Shown: positions 7,795 through 16,264 of the stretch, in pieces | Layout of the letters: every line of letters starts with the position of its first letter | Position numbering within the stretch: position 1 is the first letter of the stretch | Assembly: GCA_015654695.1 (NCBI GenBank) | Contig: JAATGJ010000133.1 | Location: forward strand, 1-43,525 | Source: Chitinophagales bacterium | GTDB taxonomy: Bacteria > Bacteroidota > Bacteroidia > Chitinophagales > Chitinophagaceae | DNA length: 43,525 bases | Reading direction: 5' to 3' | Translations under genes and position numbers: made by a program | Notes under the pieces: model-generated | The model's input: only the letters and a program-made list of their open reading frames with translations | Told to the model about the DNA's origin: nothing | Databases searched by the model: none

Positions 7795-7850
7795 GACTCC
7801 TAACTCACAACTCCTAACTCCTGACTCACAACTCCTGACTCACAACTCCA
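7795..7850. repeat. Eight tandem heptamers overlapping the 3' end of parA
   Basis: Eight consecutive 7-base units read GACTCCT, AACTCAC, AACTCCT, AACTCCT, GACTCAC, AACTCCT, GACTCAC, AACTCCA (consensus RACTCMY). The last two units contain the final codons and TGA stop of parA (minus strand), so the array is continuous with coding sequence. An inverted 11-base copy lies at 7348-7358. Confidence 0.85.
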
Positions 7851-8643
7851 GTATCCTCTCTTCCTGTTTGATCTTTGTCATATCATTTTTCTGCAATATC
7901 TCTTTGGCCAGGTTCAGGTAATTCATAGAGCCTTTGCTGTTGGCGTCATATAAAATTACCGGTTTACCTACACTTGGCGCTTCGGCCAGCCGGGCATTGC
8001 GATGAACAATAGTGCTGAATACCATATCTTCAAAATGGCGGCGCACCTCGCTTACTACCTGGTTGCATAGCCTCAAACGGCCATCATACATCGTCATTAA
8101 TATGCCTTCTATTACCAGTTCCGTATTCAACCGGCTCTGAACGATCTTGATGGTATTCAATAATTTTCCCAGGCCTTCTAATGCAAAAAACTCGCATTGA
8201 ACGGGTACAGCTACGGAGTCAGACGCCGTTAATGCATTGACTGTTATTAATCCAAGAGAAGGAGAGCAATCAATGATGATGAAATCATAGTCTTCCCTTA
8301 ATGGTTCCAGCAGGTTTTTGAGTACCATTTCCCGGTTAGGATAATTGATCATTTCTATTTCAGCGCCTACCAGGTCAATATGAGAGGGGAGAAGATCAAG
8401 ATAAGGGATCTCTGTTTTCAGGATCACATCCCGGGCTTTTGCCTCGTTGACCATACAGTCGTACAGGCTGCGGGTAATATTGTGCAGGTCAAAACCAACA
8501 CCTGTGGTGCTGTTGGCCTGCGGGTCGCCGTCCACCAGCAGCGTTTTGAATTCCAGCACAGCCAAACTAGCCGCCAGGTTAATAGCAGTAGTCGTTTTGC
8601 CCACACCTCCTTTTTGATTCGCCACGCCGATTATTCTTGCCAT
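7840..8643 (-). CDS. parA: Chromosome partition ATPase ParA/Soj
   Basis: 267 residues. It is an ATPase that binds DNA non-specifically and, with ParB, moves replicated origins apart. The deviant Walker A motif KGGVGKTT (11-18), the A' motif DGDPQANST (38-46) and Walker [12 protein letters not shown] are intact. It starts one base after the stop of the DUF6169-like gene (TAATATG), showing translational coupling upstream. Its last codons lie in a heptamer repeat array. Plasmid ParA proteins look alike, but the neighbourhood (parB, DUF5683, dapB) supports the chromosomal one. Confidence 0.96.
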   Translation of the reverse strand: MARIIGVANQKGGVGKTTTAINLAASLAVLEFKTLLVDGDPQANSTTGVGFDLHNITRSLYDCMVNEAKARDVILKTEIPYLDLLPSHIDLVGAEIEMINYPNREMVLKNLLEPLREDYDFIIIDCSPSLGLITVNALTASDSVAVPVQCEFFALEGLGKLLNTIKIVQSRLNTELVIEGILMTMYDGRLRLCNQVVSEVRRHFEDMVFSTIVHRNARLAEAPSVGKPVILYDANSKGSMNYLNLAKEILQKNDMTKIKQEERILEL

Positions 8644-8644
8644 A

Positions 8645-9125
8645 TTATTTGTCGCTTAAATTATCTTTTGCCTGTTCAATAATAAGTGGCAGATCGTAAG
8701 CCAGTGTATTTTTCTTACGAAAAATAAAATTTGCTTCAACTGCCAGGTTTTTTGTTTCAATAGTGGCAATGATCCTTCCGCAGTTTCCATCATCAAATAG
8801 CCGTTGCCAATATTCAAATTTCTAAGCCCACTTTCATTCTGCCGTCCCTCGGGTCGCAAATGTAGAATATTACGTTTCGATTATCAATTTCAAAAAAATA
8901 ATACACTATTTCCGCCACTGTGATGCCTATCCGAAAATCCTGGTAATTATAGGGCCCCGGATCATTTTGCTCAATATCAATACGAAAGATAAAGTCTTTT
9001 AGCGGATGGTTATTATTAAGATATTCACCTGCCGGGACAAAAGAAACCGCATAGGCGGCGCCAAATGCGGTGAAAAACTCAAAATCATTTCCCGACCGGG
9101 TTACATTATAGCCTGCGGCGTTCAA
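8645..9125 (-). pseudogene. DUF6169-like protein, broken by one extra base
   Basis: The first part (from 9125) reads GNDFEFFTAFGAAYAVSFVP and later RNVIFYICDPRDGR, then stops at 8814. Another frame continues immediately with natural protein sequence (FEYWQRLFDDGNCGR, then TKNLAVEANFIFRKKNTLAY) to a TAA at 8645-8647. Removing one A from the GAAATTT run near 8818 joins them into about 159 residues. The layout, an F-x-x-x-x-G-x-x-Y-x-V-x-F start and a CDPxDGR centre, fits the DUF6169 family of Bacteroidota. It overlaps the upstream small gene by 20 bases and ends one base before parA. It could be a true pseudogene or a sequencing error. Confidence 0.55.
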
Positions 9126-9279
9126 TTTTTTTCAGTTGTTTTTGCTTTTTTTTTCTGAACTCTTCTCTTAAACGGGCCCGGTTAGCATCTATATCATTTA
9201 ATAAACCTGCAACTGCTTTTTCAAGCTTAGAACCATCTTTTGCACAGACATTAACTACTATGGTGCTATCTCTTTTCAT
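9106..9279 (-). CDS. Small charged protein at the head of the parA operon
   Basis: 57 residues from the ATG at 9279, chosen because the promoter -7 box lies only 5 bases upstream (9285-9292), which excludes the earlier ATG. An N-terminal strand (RDSTIVVNVCAKDGSKLEKA) precedes a long very basic amphipathic helix ending KKKQKQLKKIERRRL. I do not recognise the family. Small genes of this kind sit upstream of DUF6169-like genes, so the two probably work together. The overlap with the next gene suggests coupled translation. Confidence 0.6.
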   Translation of the reverse strand: MKRDSTIVVNVCAKDGSKLEKAVAGLLNDIDANRARLREEFRKKKQKQLKKIERRRL

Positions 9280-9284
9280 GTATT

Positions 9285-9316
9285 CAAATTTACGCAAATC
9301 CCTGTACTTATCACAA
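9285..9316 (-). promoter_or_regulatory. Promoter of the parA operon, nearly leaderless
   Basis: On the minus strand TAAATTTG (9285-9292) fits TAnnTTTG, with TTG (9314-9316) 21 bases further upstream. The expected start of transcription falls within a few bases of the ATG at 9279, so the mRNA would be leaderless or almost so. Confidence 0.6.
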
Positions 9317-9394
9317 AATTGCATTCCGGAAAAAATAAGAGTTCGTCAAAACACTATTTGTAACAGCCCGATCTTTAATTTTGAAGTTTATTAT

Positions 9395-10645
9395 ATGCGC
9401 AATTCTCCTTTTTGGTGGGTACTTATCGGTTTCATGGTATTGCTGGATTTTTATATATTCCAGGCAGTGAAAGTGGTGGCTTATTCCGCCAGCCCTAAGA
9501 CAAAGACAATTATTTATGCTGTTTACTGGTCGCTCTCCGGTTTAGCTATACTTGTGTTACTCGTACTTCCATACCTGCAATTCCAGCACCAGTCAAAACT
9601 TTTTCGCACCACTATATTCGCCATCATTGCAGGGATATTCTTTGCAAAAATTATCGCGGCGGTGTTCTTATTGGTGGATGATATACGGAGGGGTGTACAA
9701 TGGGTAGCAGGCAAGGTTTTCTTTTCCAATACAGAGGGTGAAAAATTACAACAGGGAGAAAGGATTTCAAGATCAGTATTTCTAAGCTGGGCCGGGTTGA
9801 TAGCCGGGGGCGGTCTATTTGGAACATTAGTATATGGCTTTGGCAACAAGTACCGCTACCATCTGACAAGGATACCTCTTTCATTTTCTAATCTGCCAGC
9901 TTCTTTTAAAGGATTGAAGGTGGTCCAGCTCTCAGATATTCACAGTGGCAGTTTTACGGATAAAAAAGCGGTGATGAAAGGAGTGGAAATGGTGATGAAA
10001 GAAAAGCCTGATCTCATTCTTTTTACCGGCGACCTCGTAAATAATACTGCTGACGAGATGGAGGATTACATGGATGTTTTCAATAAGTTGAACGCACCGC
10101 TCGGCGTATATTCAACGCTGGGCAATCATGACTATGGTGACTATGTAAAATGGAACAGCAAGGAAGAAAAAATAGCAAACCTGGAAAGATTAAAACAGGT
10201 ACATGCTGAACTTGGGTGGCGGTTGCTGATGAATGAGCATGTGGTGCTGGAAAGGGGAGAAGATAAGATCGCAGTGCTTGGCGTAGAGAACTGGAGTGCT
10301 AAAGCCAGTTTTCACAAGTATGGTGACCTGAAAAAAGCCTATGAAGGCGCGGCTTCCTATCCTTTTAAAATTCTGATGAGCCATGATCCGTCTCACTGGG
10401 ATGCTGAAGTGCGGCAATCCTATAAAGATATTGACCTGATGCTGGCCGGACATACACATGGTATGCAATTTGGCGTTGAATTTCCCGGCTTCAAATGGAG
10501 CCCGGTTCAATATGTTTATAAACAATGGGCTGGATTAAATGAAGAAGGCGCTCAAAAATTATATGTCAACAGGGGTTATGGCTTTATCGGCTATCCGGGG
10601 CGGGTGGGTATTTTGCCCGAAATCACAGTATTTGAACTGAGCTGA
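9395..10645 (+). CDS. Membrane-anchored metallophosphoesterase
   Basis: 416 residues from the ATG at 9395; the longer frame from 9260 runs over the divergent gene. Three to four N-terminal membrane helices (WWVLIGFMVLLDFYIFQAV; LSGLAILVLLVLPYL; FAIIAGIFFAKIIAAVFLLV; GLIAGGGLFGTLVYGF) precede a calcineurin-type domain with all metal motifs: LSDIHSGSF, FTGDLVNN, LGNHDYGDY, MSHDP and AGHTHGMQFG. The domain belongs to the YkuE/LpxG-like group. Its substrate may be a phospholipid or lipid diphosphate such as UDP-diacylglucosamine; this is family-based inference. A TAATTTTG box lies at 9376-9383, but its -33 TTG (9358-9360) is too close for a confident promoter. Confidence 0.9.
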   Translation: MRNSPFWWVLIGFMVLLDFYIFQAVKVVAYSASPKTKTIIYAVYWSLSGLAILVLLVLPYLQFQHQSKLFRTTIFAIIAGIFFAKIIAAVFLLVDDIRRGVQWVAGKVFFSNTEGEKLQQGERISRSVFLSWAGLIAGGGLFGTLVYGFGNKYRYHLTRIPLSFSNLPASFKGLKVVQLSDIHSGSFTDKKAVMKGVEMVMKEKPDLILFTGDLVNNTADEMEDYMDVFNKLNAPLGVYSTLGNHDYGDYVKWNSKEEKIANLERLKQVHAELGWRLLMNEHVVLERGEDKIAVLGVENWSAKASFHKYGDLKKAYEGAASYPFKILMSHDPSHWDAEVRQSYKDIDLMLAGHTHGMQFGVEFPGFKWSPVQYVYKQWAGLNEEGAQKLYVNRGYGFIGYPGRVGILPEITVFELS

Positions 10646-10749
10646 GTATAATTTCCCATTCTGTTTTTCGTTATTAAACTTATTTATCATGTACGGGTCT
10701 TATCCCGGCATTGTTAACCTATACCGGAAAACCGAACTAAATACTGCCG

Positions 10750-11760
10750 ATGGTCAAAAAGCACTTACTAATTATATGTTTTATTGTTTGCAGCAATTTT
10801 GCTTATTCCCAAACCCCTGAACAGGATAGCATCCCTTTGACTGCAAATGATCTTGCGCTGGATACAAGTATAAATTATGATGACCTGTTCAATGAGTTTG
10901 ATCTTTTTCTCGATTCACTTTTAGCGCCCCGGAGTTATTTCCTGGCTAATTTATCGGTTGGCCAGGGGTATTTTAATTTTTCCAATAAGAATAGTACGAA
11001 GATCAGTGTGGTTCAAAAATTTACCTGGTCGCCTTCGGTAGGTTATTATGCAAAAAGCGGGTTCGGTCTTACGCTTACGGGCTATATGATCAATGACAGC
11101 CCGCGTCTCAACTTATACCAGGTTTCAATAAGCCCTTCTTATGATTTTTTGAAGAATAAAAATGTCGCGGCCGGTATATCCTACATGAGATTCTTTACCA
11201 AAGATTCATTGCGTTTCTATGTTTCTCCTTTGCAAAATGAAGTGAATGCTTATTTCTTATGGCGAAAAGCATGGCTGCAACCTGGTATCGCCGCCAGTTA
11301 CGGATGGGGTAACCGCACTGAGTATAAGAAACGGTTGCGATTTCTTGAGCGTCTTCGAATCCGGACTCTCATAATTACTACCACCGAGGAATCGGTTGCT
11401 GATTTTTCATTGACTGCCTCTGTGCGGCATAATTTTTACTGGATCAATATTTTTTCTAAAAAAGATTATATGCGGTTTACCCCGCAGTTGTCATTTTCAT
11501 CCGGCACCCAGAAGTTTGGTTTTAATCAAACAACAGGCACCTATGGGGCTACAAGGACGAACATATTATTTAACGCCGGTAATGTGCACCTGGATGATGA
11601 ATTGAAATTCCAGCCCGTTTCACTGACATTGTATTTACGTAACGAGTATTCCATCGGGAAATTTTTTATACAGCCCCAGTTCATTGTAGATTATTATTTT
11701 CCTGCAAAGGATAAAAAGCTGACCACTTTATTTTCGGTCAATTCCGGTTTTATGTTCTGA
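10750..11760 (+). CDS. Outer-membrane beta-barrel protein, unknown
   Basis: 336 residues. A signal peptide (MVKKHLLIICFIVCSNFAYSQ, cut after about residue 21) is followed by an acidic linker and then a regular alternation of polar and aromatic strands (LANLSVGQGYFNF, GFGLTLTGYMI, NEVNAYFLWRKAWLQPGIAASYGWG). It ends in FMF, the terminal aromatic signature of outer-membrane barrels. About 14-16 strands seem likely. No family is recognised and no operon partner is evident; the next gene is 190 bases away. Confidence 0.75.
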   Translation: MVKKHLLIICFIVCSNFAYSQTPEQDSIPLTANDLALDTSINYDDLFNEFDLFLDSLLAPRSYFLANLSVGQGYFNFSNKNSTKISVVQKFTWSPSVGYYAKSGFGLTLTGYMINDSPRLNLYQVSISPSYDFLKNKNVAAGISYMRFFTKDSLRFYVSPLQNEVNAYFLWRKAWLQPGIAASYGWGNRTEYKKRLRFLERLRIRTLIITTTEESVADFSLTASVRHNFYWINIFSKKDYMRFTPQLSFSSGTQKFGFNQTTGTYGATRTNILFNAGNVHLDDELKFQPVSLTLYLRNEYSIGKFFIQPQFIVDYYFPAKDKKLTTLFSVNSGFMF

Positions 11761-11950
11761 TAGCTGGTGAGTCTTCCTTCCGGTATGCTTCATTCAATTT
11801 TAGAAAACCTTCACATTCTGCCAGCAATATAAGTTTGGTATTTTTGTTTTACAATTCATAAAGTACAGTTCCCGTTAATAGAAATTAACAGGCTGTACAG
11901 GTCGCTGGCATTATCATTGAAACTTTTCCGAAATAAAAATTTTAAAATTT

Positions 11951-12541
11951 ATGAAAACAAAACTATTTCTTCCGCTTGTTGCAACCCTTCTCTTCTCACA
12001 GGCTATCATGGCCCAGTTTCATATCGGGATAAAGGGCGGCGCTAATATTACCAAAATAGACGGGGTTTCATTTAAAGATCAGTTTAAGTATGGCTATCAT
12101 ATTGGCGGCTTTGCGGAGATTGGTCTTGGGCATAAATTCGGTATCCAGCCGGAAGTTTTATTCAGCCAGTATTCCAGCAGCATTGACAGTAATTACAAGC
12201 ATATCTATCAAGACGTTTTCAACTCCGATCAAAGTAGTGTGAAGCTGAATTATCTTTCTATTCCCATTTTACTGAGTTATAAATTGGCCGGTAATTTTCT
12301 TACCCTGCAGGCAGGTCCGCAATTCAGCGTGCTGGTCAACCAGGATAAAACTTTATTGCAAAATGGCGGCGAAGCATTTAAGAAAGGTGACTTTGCACTG
12401 GTTGGTGGCGCCCAGATTAAATTAAGCGCTATCAGGATCACCGGGCGATATGTAGTTGGTCTTAATAATATAAATGATATAGATAACCAGGATCAATGGA
12501 AAAGCCAGGGGTTCCAGGTGTCACTTGGATTAGCCCTTTAA
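11951..12541 (+). CDS. Porin-family outer-membrane beta-barrel protein (PorT-like fold)
   Basis: 196 residues. A signal peptide (ATLLFSQAIMAQ) leads to an eight-stranded barrel of the OMP_b-brl_2 type: FHIGIKGGANITKIDG, YHIGGFAEIGLGHKFGIQPE, VKLNYLSIPILLSYKLAGNF, LTLQAGPQFSVLVN, FALVGGAQIKLSAIRITGRY, and a final strand ending SLGLAL. Such proteins are abundant in Bacteroidota and mostly uncharacterised. A TATTTTTG -7 box at 11839-11846 would give a leader of about 100 bases. A rho-independent terminator follows the gene at 12564. Confidence 0.85.
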   Translation: MKTKLFLPLVATLLFSQAIMAQFHIGIKGGANITKIDGVSFKDQFKYGYHIGGFAEIGLGHKFGIQPEVLFSQYSSSIDSNYKHIYQDVFNSDQSSVKLNYLSIPILLSYKLAGNFLTLQAGPQFSVLVNQDKTLLQNGGEAFKKGDFALVGGAQIKLSAIRITGRYVVGLNNINDIDNQDQWKSQGFQVSLGLAL

Positions 12542-12563
12542 AATCTAAAACCTGATGAATAAT

Positions 12564-12594
12564 ATCCCTCTTTTACCCGGAGGGATTTTTTTTT
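12564..12594 (+). terminator. Rho-independent terminator
   Basis: The stem ATCCCTC (12564-12570) / GAGGGAT (12580-12586) with a 9-base loop is followed by an uninterrupted run of T to 12594. It lies 23 bases after the stop of the barrel gene and ends its transcript before the lon promoter. Confidence 0.9.
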
Positions 12595-12654
12595 GCCTGT
12601 CACCGCCGTGTATCTTCCGCAGTAATGTCATTTTCTTTGCCGGCGGCACGAATG

Positions 12655-12684
12655 TTGACAACTACCTATTCCTTTGTATTTTTG
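12655..12684 (+). promoter_or_regulatory. Consensus Bacteroidota promoter for lon
   Basis: TTGACA begins at 12655 and TATTTTTG (TAnnTTTG) lies at 12677-12684, with 19 bases between the TTG and the -7 box, the ideal spacing. This rules out the first ATG of the frame (12674), which lies inside the promoter, and sets the start at 12731. Confidence 0.85.
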
Positions 12685-12730
12685 CGTCCCGCTGAAGCGG
12701 AATGACAGTTTGTCTAAAGAAGACCAGTTT

Positions 12731-15133
12731 ATGAGTATAGAAAAATTACTATTGCGTACAGAAGATGATATGGATTTTTTACCCATTATTCCGTTGAATG
12801 ACAGCGACCAGGAGGATACCAATGGAATCGAAGTACCGGCTGAAATAGCCCTGCTTCCTTTGCGAAATACCGTTTTATTCCCGGGAGTCGTTTTGCCGAT
12901 CACGGTTGGCCGCGATAAAAGTATTAAAGCGGTACAGGATGCTTACAAGGGCGACAAACTGATAGGGGTTGTTGCACAAAAGGACAGTAGTGTCGAAGAC
13001 CCTGCTGTCACCGACCTCGAACAAATAGGAACCATTGCCAAGATCGTTAAGCAAATAAAAATGCCCGATGGCGGCACTACTATCATTATCCAGGGAAAAA
13101 GCAGGTTTGCCATTGATGCGATAGTAGAAGAAGACCCTTATTTCAAAGCAAAGATTCATAAGTTAGAAGAAGAAGAGTCCCCGAAAGATGCTGACTTTGA
13201 TGCCTATGTCGCCAATATCAAAGACCTGGCTACAGAGATCATCCAGCTTTCTCCTAATATTCCTACTGAAGCTTCTATCATTTTAAAAAATATTGAGAAC
13301 CCTTCTTTCCTTATACATTTTGTATCCAGCAACCTGAATACGGAATTAAAAGAAAAGCAGCGTTTATTGGAATTGAATCATATCCGCGAAAGGGCGGACC
13401 TGCTGATGCAGTTATTGCAAAAGGAATTGCAATTCGCCGAACTGAAGAATAAAGTAACTACCAAAACAAGAACAGAGCTGGATAAACAGCAACGTGAATA
13501 TTTTCTGCACCAGCAACTGAAAAGCATCAAAGATGAACTGGGTGGCGATTCCAATGTGCAGGAAGTAAAAGAAATGCAGAAGAAGGCGGAAACAAAAAAA
13601 TGGCCCGCTGCTGCAAAAGAGTTGTTTAAGAAAGGGATTGAGAAACTGGAAAGAATGCATCCCAGCACGCCTGATTATTCCGTAGTATATAATCATCTTG
13701 ATTTGATGCTTGATCTTCCGTGGCAGGATTATACAGAGGACCGTTATGACCTGAAGAAAGCGAAGAAGACACTGGACATTGATCATTATGGTATGCACAA
13801 GATCAAAGAACGGATACTGGAATACCTTGCTGTATTGAAATTGAAAGGAGATATGAAAAGCCCGATACTTTGTTTTGTCGGCCCTCCCGGTATTGGTAAA
13901 ACATCCCTGGGAAGAAGTATAGCTAATGCTATCGGCAGAAAATATATACGCCAGAGTTTTGGCGGACTGCATGATGAAAGCGAGATACGCGGCCATCGCA
14001 AAACATACATTGGGGCCATGCCCGGAAGAATTTTGCAATCCATCAGGAAAGTAAAATCTTCCAACCCGGTAATGATACTGGATGAAATAGATAAAATAGG
14101 CAGTGATTTTCGCGGCGATCCCAGCAGCGCTTTGCTTGAAGTACTTGACCCGGAGCAGAACCATACTTTTTATGACAATTACCTGGAGACGGAATATGAT
14201 CTGAGTAAAGTATTGTTTATTGCAACAGCCAATAATCTTCAGAATATACAGCCTGCCCTGCGTGACCGGTTAGAGATCATTGATTTGAGTGGCTACGCAG
14301 TAGAAGAAAAAATAGAGATCGCCAAACGCCATTTATTGCCAAAGGAAAAGGAAATGCATGGATTGAAAAGCAGCAATTTCAAGATCAGTGATAAGGTGCT
14401 GGAAAAAATAATCCAGGATTATACCAGGGAAAGCGGTGTTCGTGAACTGGATCGTCAATTAGCCTCTATCATGCGCTACCAGGCAAAACAACTGGCGCTA
14501 AAAGGAAAGCTGAAACCGTCAGTTACAACAGGCGACATTGAAAAGATACTTGGTAAGTCAAGATACAGTAACGAAATATATAAAACCGCTAATATGGCCG
14601 GCGTGGCTATTGGTTTAGCCTGGACCTATGTAGGTGGTGAAATTCTTTTTATTGAAACGAGTTTGAGTGAAGGAAAAGGAGAATTAAAACTGACAGGTAA
14701 CTTAGGTAATGTCATGAAGGAAAGCGCCAGTACCGCATTAACCTATTTACAGTCTAACGCCAATAAATATGCTCTCGATATTAAATTGTTTGAAAAGAAG
14801 AATATTCATATTCACGTTCCCGAAGGAGCTGTTCCCAAAGATGGTCCAAGCGCCGGCGTTACCATGATGACAGCTATTGCTTCTGCATTGACCGGGAAAA
14901 AAGTAAAGCCTTTTTTAGCCATGACCGGTGAGATCACCCTGCGTGGACAAGTGTTACCTGTGGGTGGCATCAAAGAAAAAGTACTGGCGGCAAAAAGAGC
15001 TGGATTAAAAGAGATCATTCTTTGCTGGCAAAATGAAAAAGATGTGCAGGAGATAGAATCTAAATTCATCAAAGGGATAAAGTTTCACTTTGTAAAAACG
15101 ATGAACCAGGTGCTGGAACTGGCATTGGTTTAA
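12731..15133 (+). CDS. lon: ATP-dependent protease Lon
   Basis: 800 residues, normal for Lon. A cytoplasmic hexamer that unfolds and degrades damaged or regulatory proteins. The N-terminal LON substrate-binding domain (about 38-230, IALLPLRNTVLFPGVVLPIT) is followed by coiled coils, the AAA+ module with Walker A GPPGIGKTS (384-392, K390) and Walker B MILDEID, and the C-terminal protease domain with catalytic S707 in DGPSAG and K750 in GGIKEKVLAAKRAG. Everything is intact. The start is set by the promoter at 12655-12684. porQ follows after 17 bases and is probably on the same mRNA. Confidence 0.97.
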   Translation: MSIEKLLLRTEDDMDFLPIIPLNDSDQEDTNGIEVPAEIALLPLRNTVLFPGVVLPITVGRDKSIKAVQDAYKGDKLIGVVAQKDSSVEDPAVTDLEQIGTIAKIVKQIKMPDGGTTIIIQGKSRFAIDAIVEEDPYFKAKIHKLEEEESPKDADFDAYVANIKDLATEIIQLSPNIPTEASIILKNIENPSFLIHFVSSNLNTELKEKQRLLELNHIRERADLLMQLLQKELQFAELKNKVTTKTRTELDKQQREYFLHQQLKSIKDELGGDSNVQEVKEMQKKAETKKWPAAAKELFKKGIEKLERMHPSTPDYSVVYNHLDLMLDLPWQDYTEDRYDLKKAKKTLDIDHYGMHKIKERILEYLAVLKLKGDMKSPILCFVGPPGIGKTSLGRSIANAIGRKYIRQSFGGLHDESEIRGHRKTYIGAMPGRILQSIRKVKSSNPVMILDEIDKIGSDFRGDPSSALLEVLDPEQNHTFYDNYLETEYDLSKVLFIATANNLQNIQPALRDRLEIIDLSGYAVEEKIEIAKRHLLPKEKEMHGLKSSNFKISDKVLEKIIQDYTRESGVRELDRQLASIMRYQAKQLALKGKLKPSVTTGDIEKILGKSRYSNEIYKTANMAGVAIGLAWTYVGGEILFIETSLSEGKGELKLTGNLGNVMKESASTALTYLQSNANKYALDIKLFEKKNIHIHVPEGAVPKDGPSAGVTMMTAIASALTGKKVKPFLAMTGEITLRGQVLPVGGIKEKVLAAKRAGLKEIILCWQNEKDVQEIESKFIKGIKFHFVKTMNQVLELALV

Positions 15134-15150
15134 TTAGAATAATTAATATA

Positions 15151-16257
15151 ATGCCAGCCTGGGCTTGCCGGAGACCTGCTTATCTTCGTATCGTATTGCG
15201 GTTACCGATTATCATATTATTATTGCTGGTAAATGTAAAGCCGTTTGCACAAACTATCGGCGGCAATACTATCTTTAATTTTTTGAAAGTTCCCAATGCG
15301 CCACAGTTATCTGCATTAGGTGGCATTAATGTTTCCCAGGTTTCAAATGATGCAGGCCTTGCCTTTAATAACCCGGCGTTGCTGAAACCGCAAATGCATT
15401 CGCAGATGAATGCGGTATTCAATAATTTTTATGCAGGCATTTCTTCTTATCACTTATCATTAGGTTATTATCATCAAAAACTCAATACAAACTTTTTGTG
15501 GGGATTGAATTATTTCAATTACGGAAGTACGCAACAAACAGATGCATCGGGAAATGTGCTGGGAAAATTCCGGCCAACAGATTGGGTGATGCAGTTTTCA
15601 GCATCCCGCAGTTACCTGGAAAAATGGAATTATGGCGCTACCCTGAAGTTTATCAGTTCCAATTATGGTCCATACCGGTCTAATGGATTGGCGGTGGATG
15701 TGGGAGTGCTCTTTCATGACTCTGCACAACTGTTCTCCGCATCCATACTGGTAAAAAACATGGGCTTTCAGTTAAAGCAATATGATGGCACCGACCCCGG
15801 AGATCTGCCTTTCGATATGCAGGCTGGATTAACGAAGCGGCTGGAGAATGCACCATTTGGATTTTCTTTTACGGCGCATCATCTTCACCTGTTTGATATC
15901 AGTTATAATGATACGGTGTTTAATAATGAAAATGGATTTCAGAATGGCGGCAATAAAAAATTCAGTTTTGATAAACTGTTTCGTCACTTTGTTTTTGCCA
16001 CTACTATTTATCTCGGGGATAAGGTAGAAGTCATAGCCGGGTATAATCATTTGCGACGGAAGGAACTGAGTATTGGCAAAGGCGGTAATGGATTGAATGG
16101 TTTTTCACTGGGTGCCGCGCTGGTATTGGATAAGCTGCAGGTTCGTTATGCACGGGTAAACTACCAGAACAATACTGCCTATAACCAGTTTGGTCTTAAT
16201 ATGACATTGAATAAATATTTTGGCCTTGGGAAGTTTGGGGAAAAGATCGGGTGGTAA
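15151..16257 (+). CDS. porQ: PorQ-like type IX secretion protein
   Basis: 368 residues. A hydrophobic signal segment (PIIILLLLVNVKPFAQ) is followed by the PorQ signature NTIFNFLKVPNAPQLSALGG and LAFNNPALLKPQMHSQ, then a beta-barrel of the PorV/PorQ (FadL-like) type. PorQ is an outer-membrane component of type IX secretion, working with the sortase-like attachment complex PorU/V/Z. The first 20 residues are unusual (MPAWACRRPAYLR) and the true start may be a later non-ATG codon. It lies 17 bases after lon and converges with the PIG-L gene 7 bases away. Other type IX genes are not in the window. Confidence 0.88.
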   Translation: MPAWACRRPAYLRIVLRLPIIILLLLVNVKPFAQTIGGNTIFNFLKVPNAPQLSALGGINVSQVSNDAGLAFNNPALLKPQMHSQMNAVFNNFYAGISSYHLSLGYYHQKLNTNFLWGLNYFNYGSTQQTDASGNVLGKFRPTDWVMQFSASRSYLEKWNYGATLKFISSNYGPYRSNGLAVDVGVLFHDSAQLFSASILVKNMGFQLKQYDGTDPGDLPFDMQAGLTKRLENAPFGFSFTAHHLHLFDISYNDTVFNNENGFQNGGNKKFSFDKLFRHFVFATTIYLGDKVEVIAGYNHLRRKELSIGKGGNGLNGFSLGAALVLDKLQVRYARVNYQNNTAYNQFGLNMTLNKYFGLGKFGEKIGW

Positions 16258-16264
16258 CCTGTGT

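Noticed and set aside
7795-7850. Heptamer array considered as a CRISPR array
   Set aside because: The repeats are contiguous 7-mers without spacers and no cas gene is present.
6414-8643. parA/parB considered as plasmid partition genes
   Set aside because: The neighbours (DUF5683, dapB, lon) are chromosomal, and no replication initiator is present.
9260-9394. N-terminal extension of the metallophosphoesterase from 9260
   Set aside because: The extension overlaps the divergent small gene and its promoter, and the ATG at 9395 directly precedes the first membrane helix.
12674-12730. Upstream ATG for lon at 12674
   Set aside because: It lies inside the promoter -7/-33 region (12655-12684), so it cannot be on the mRNA.
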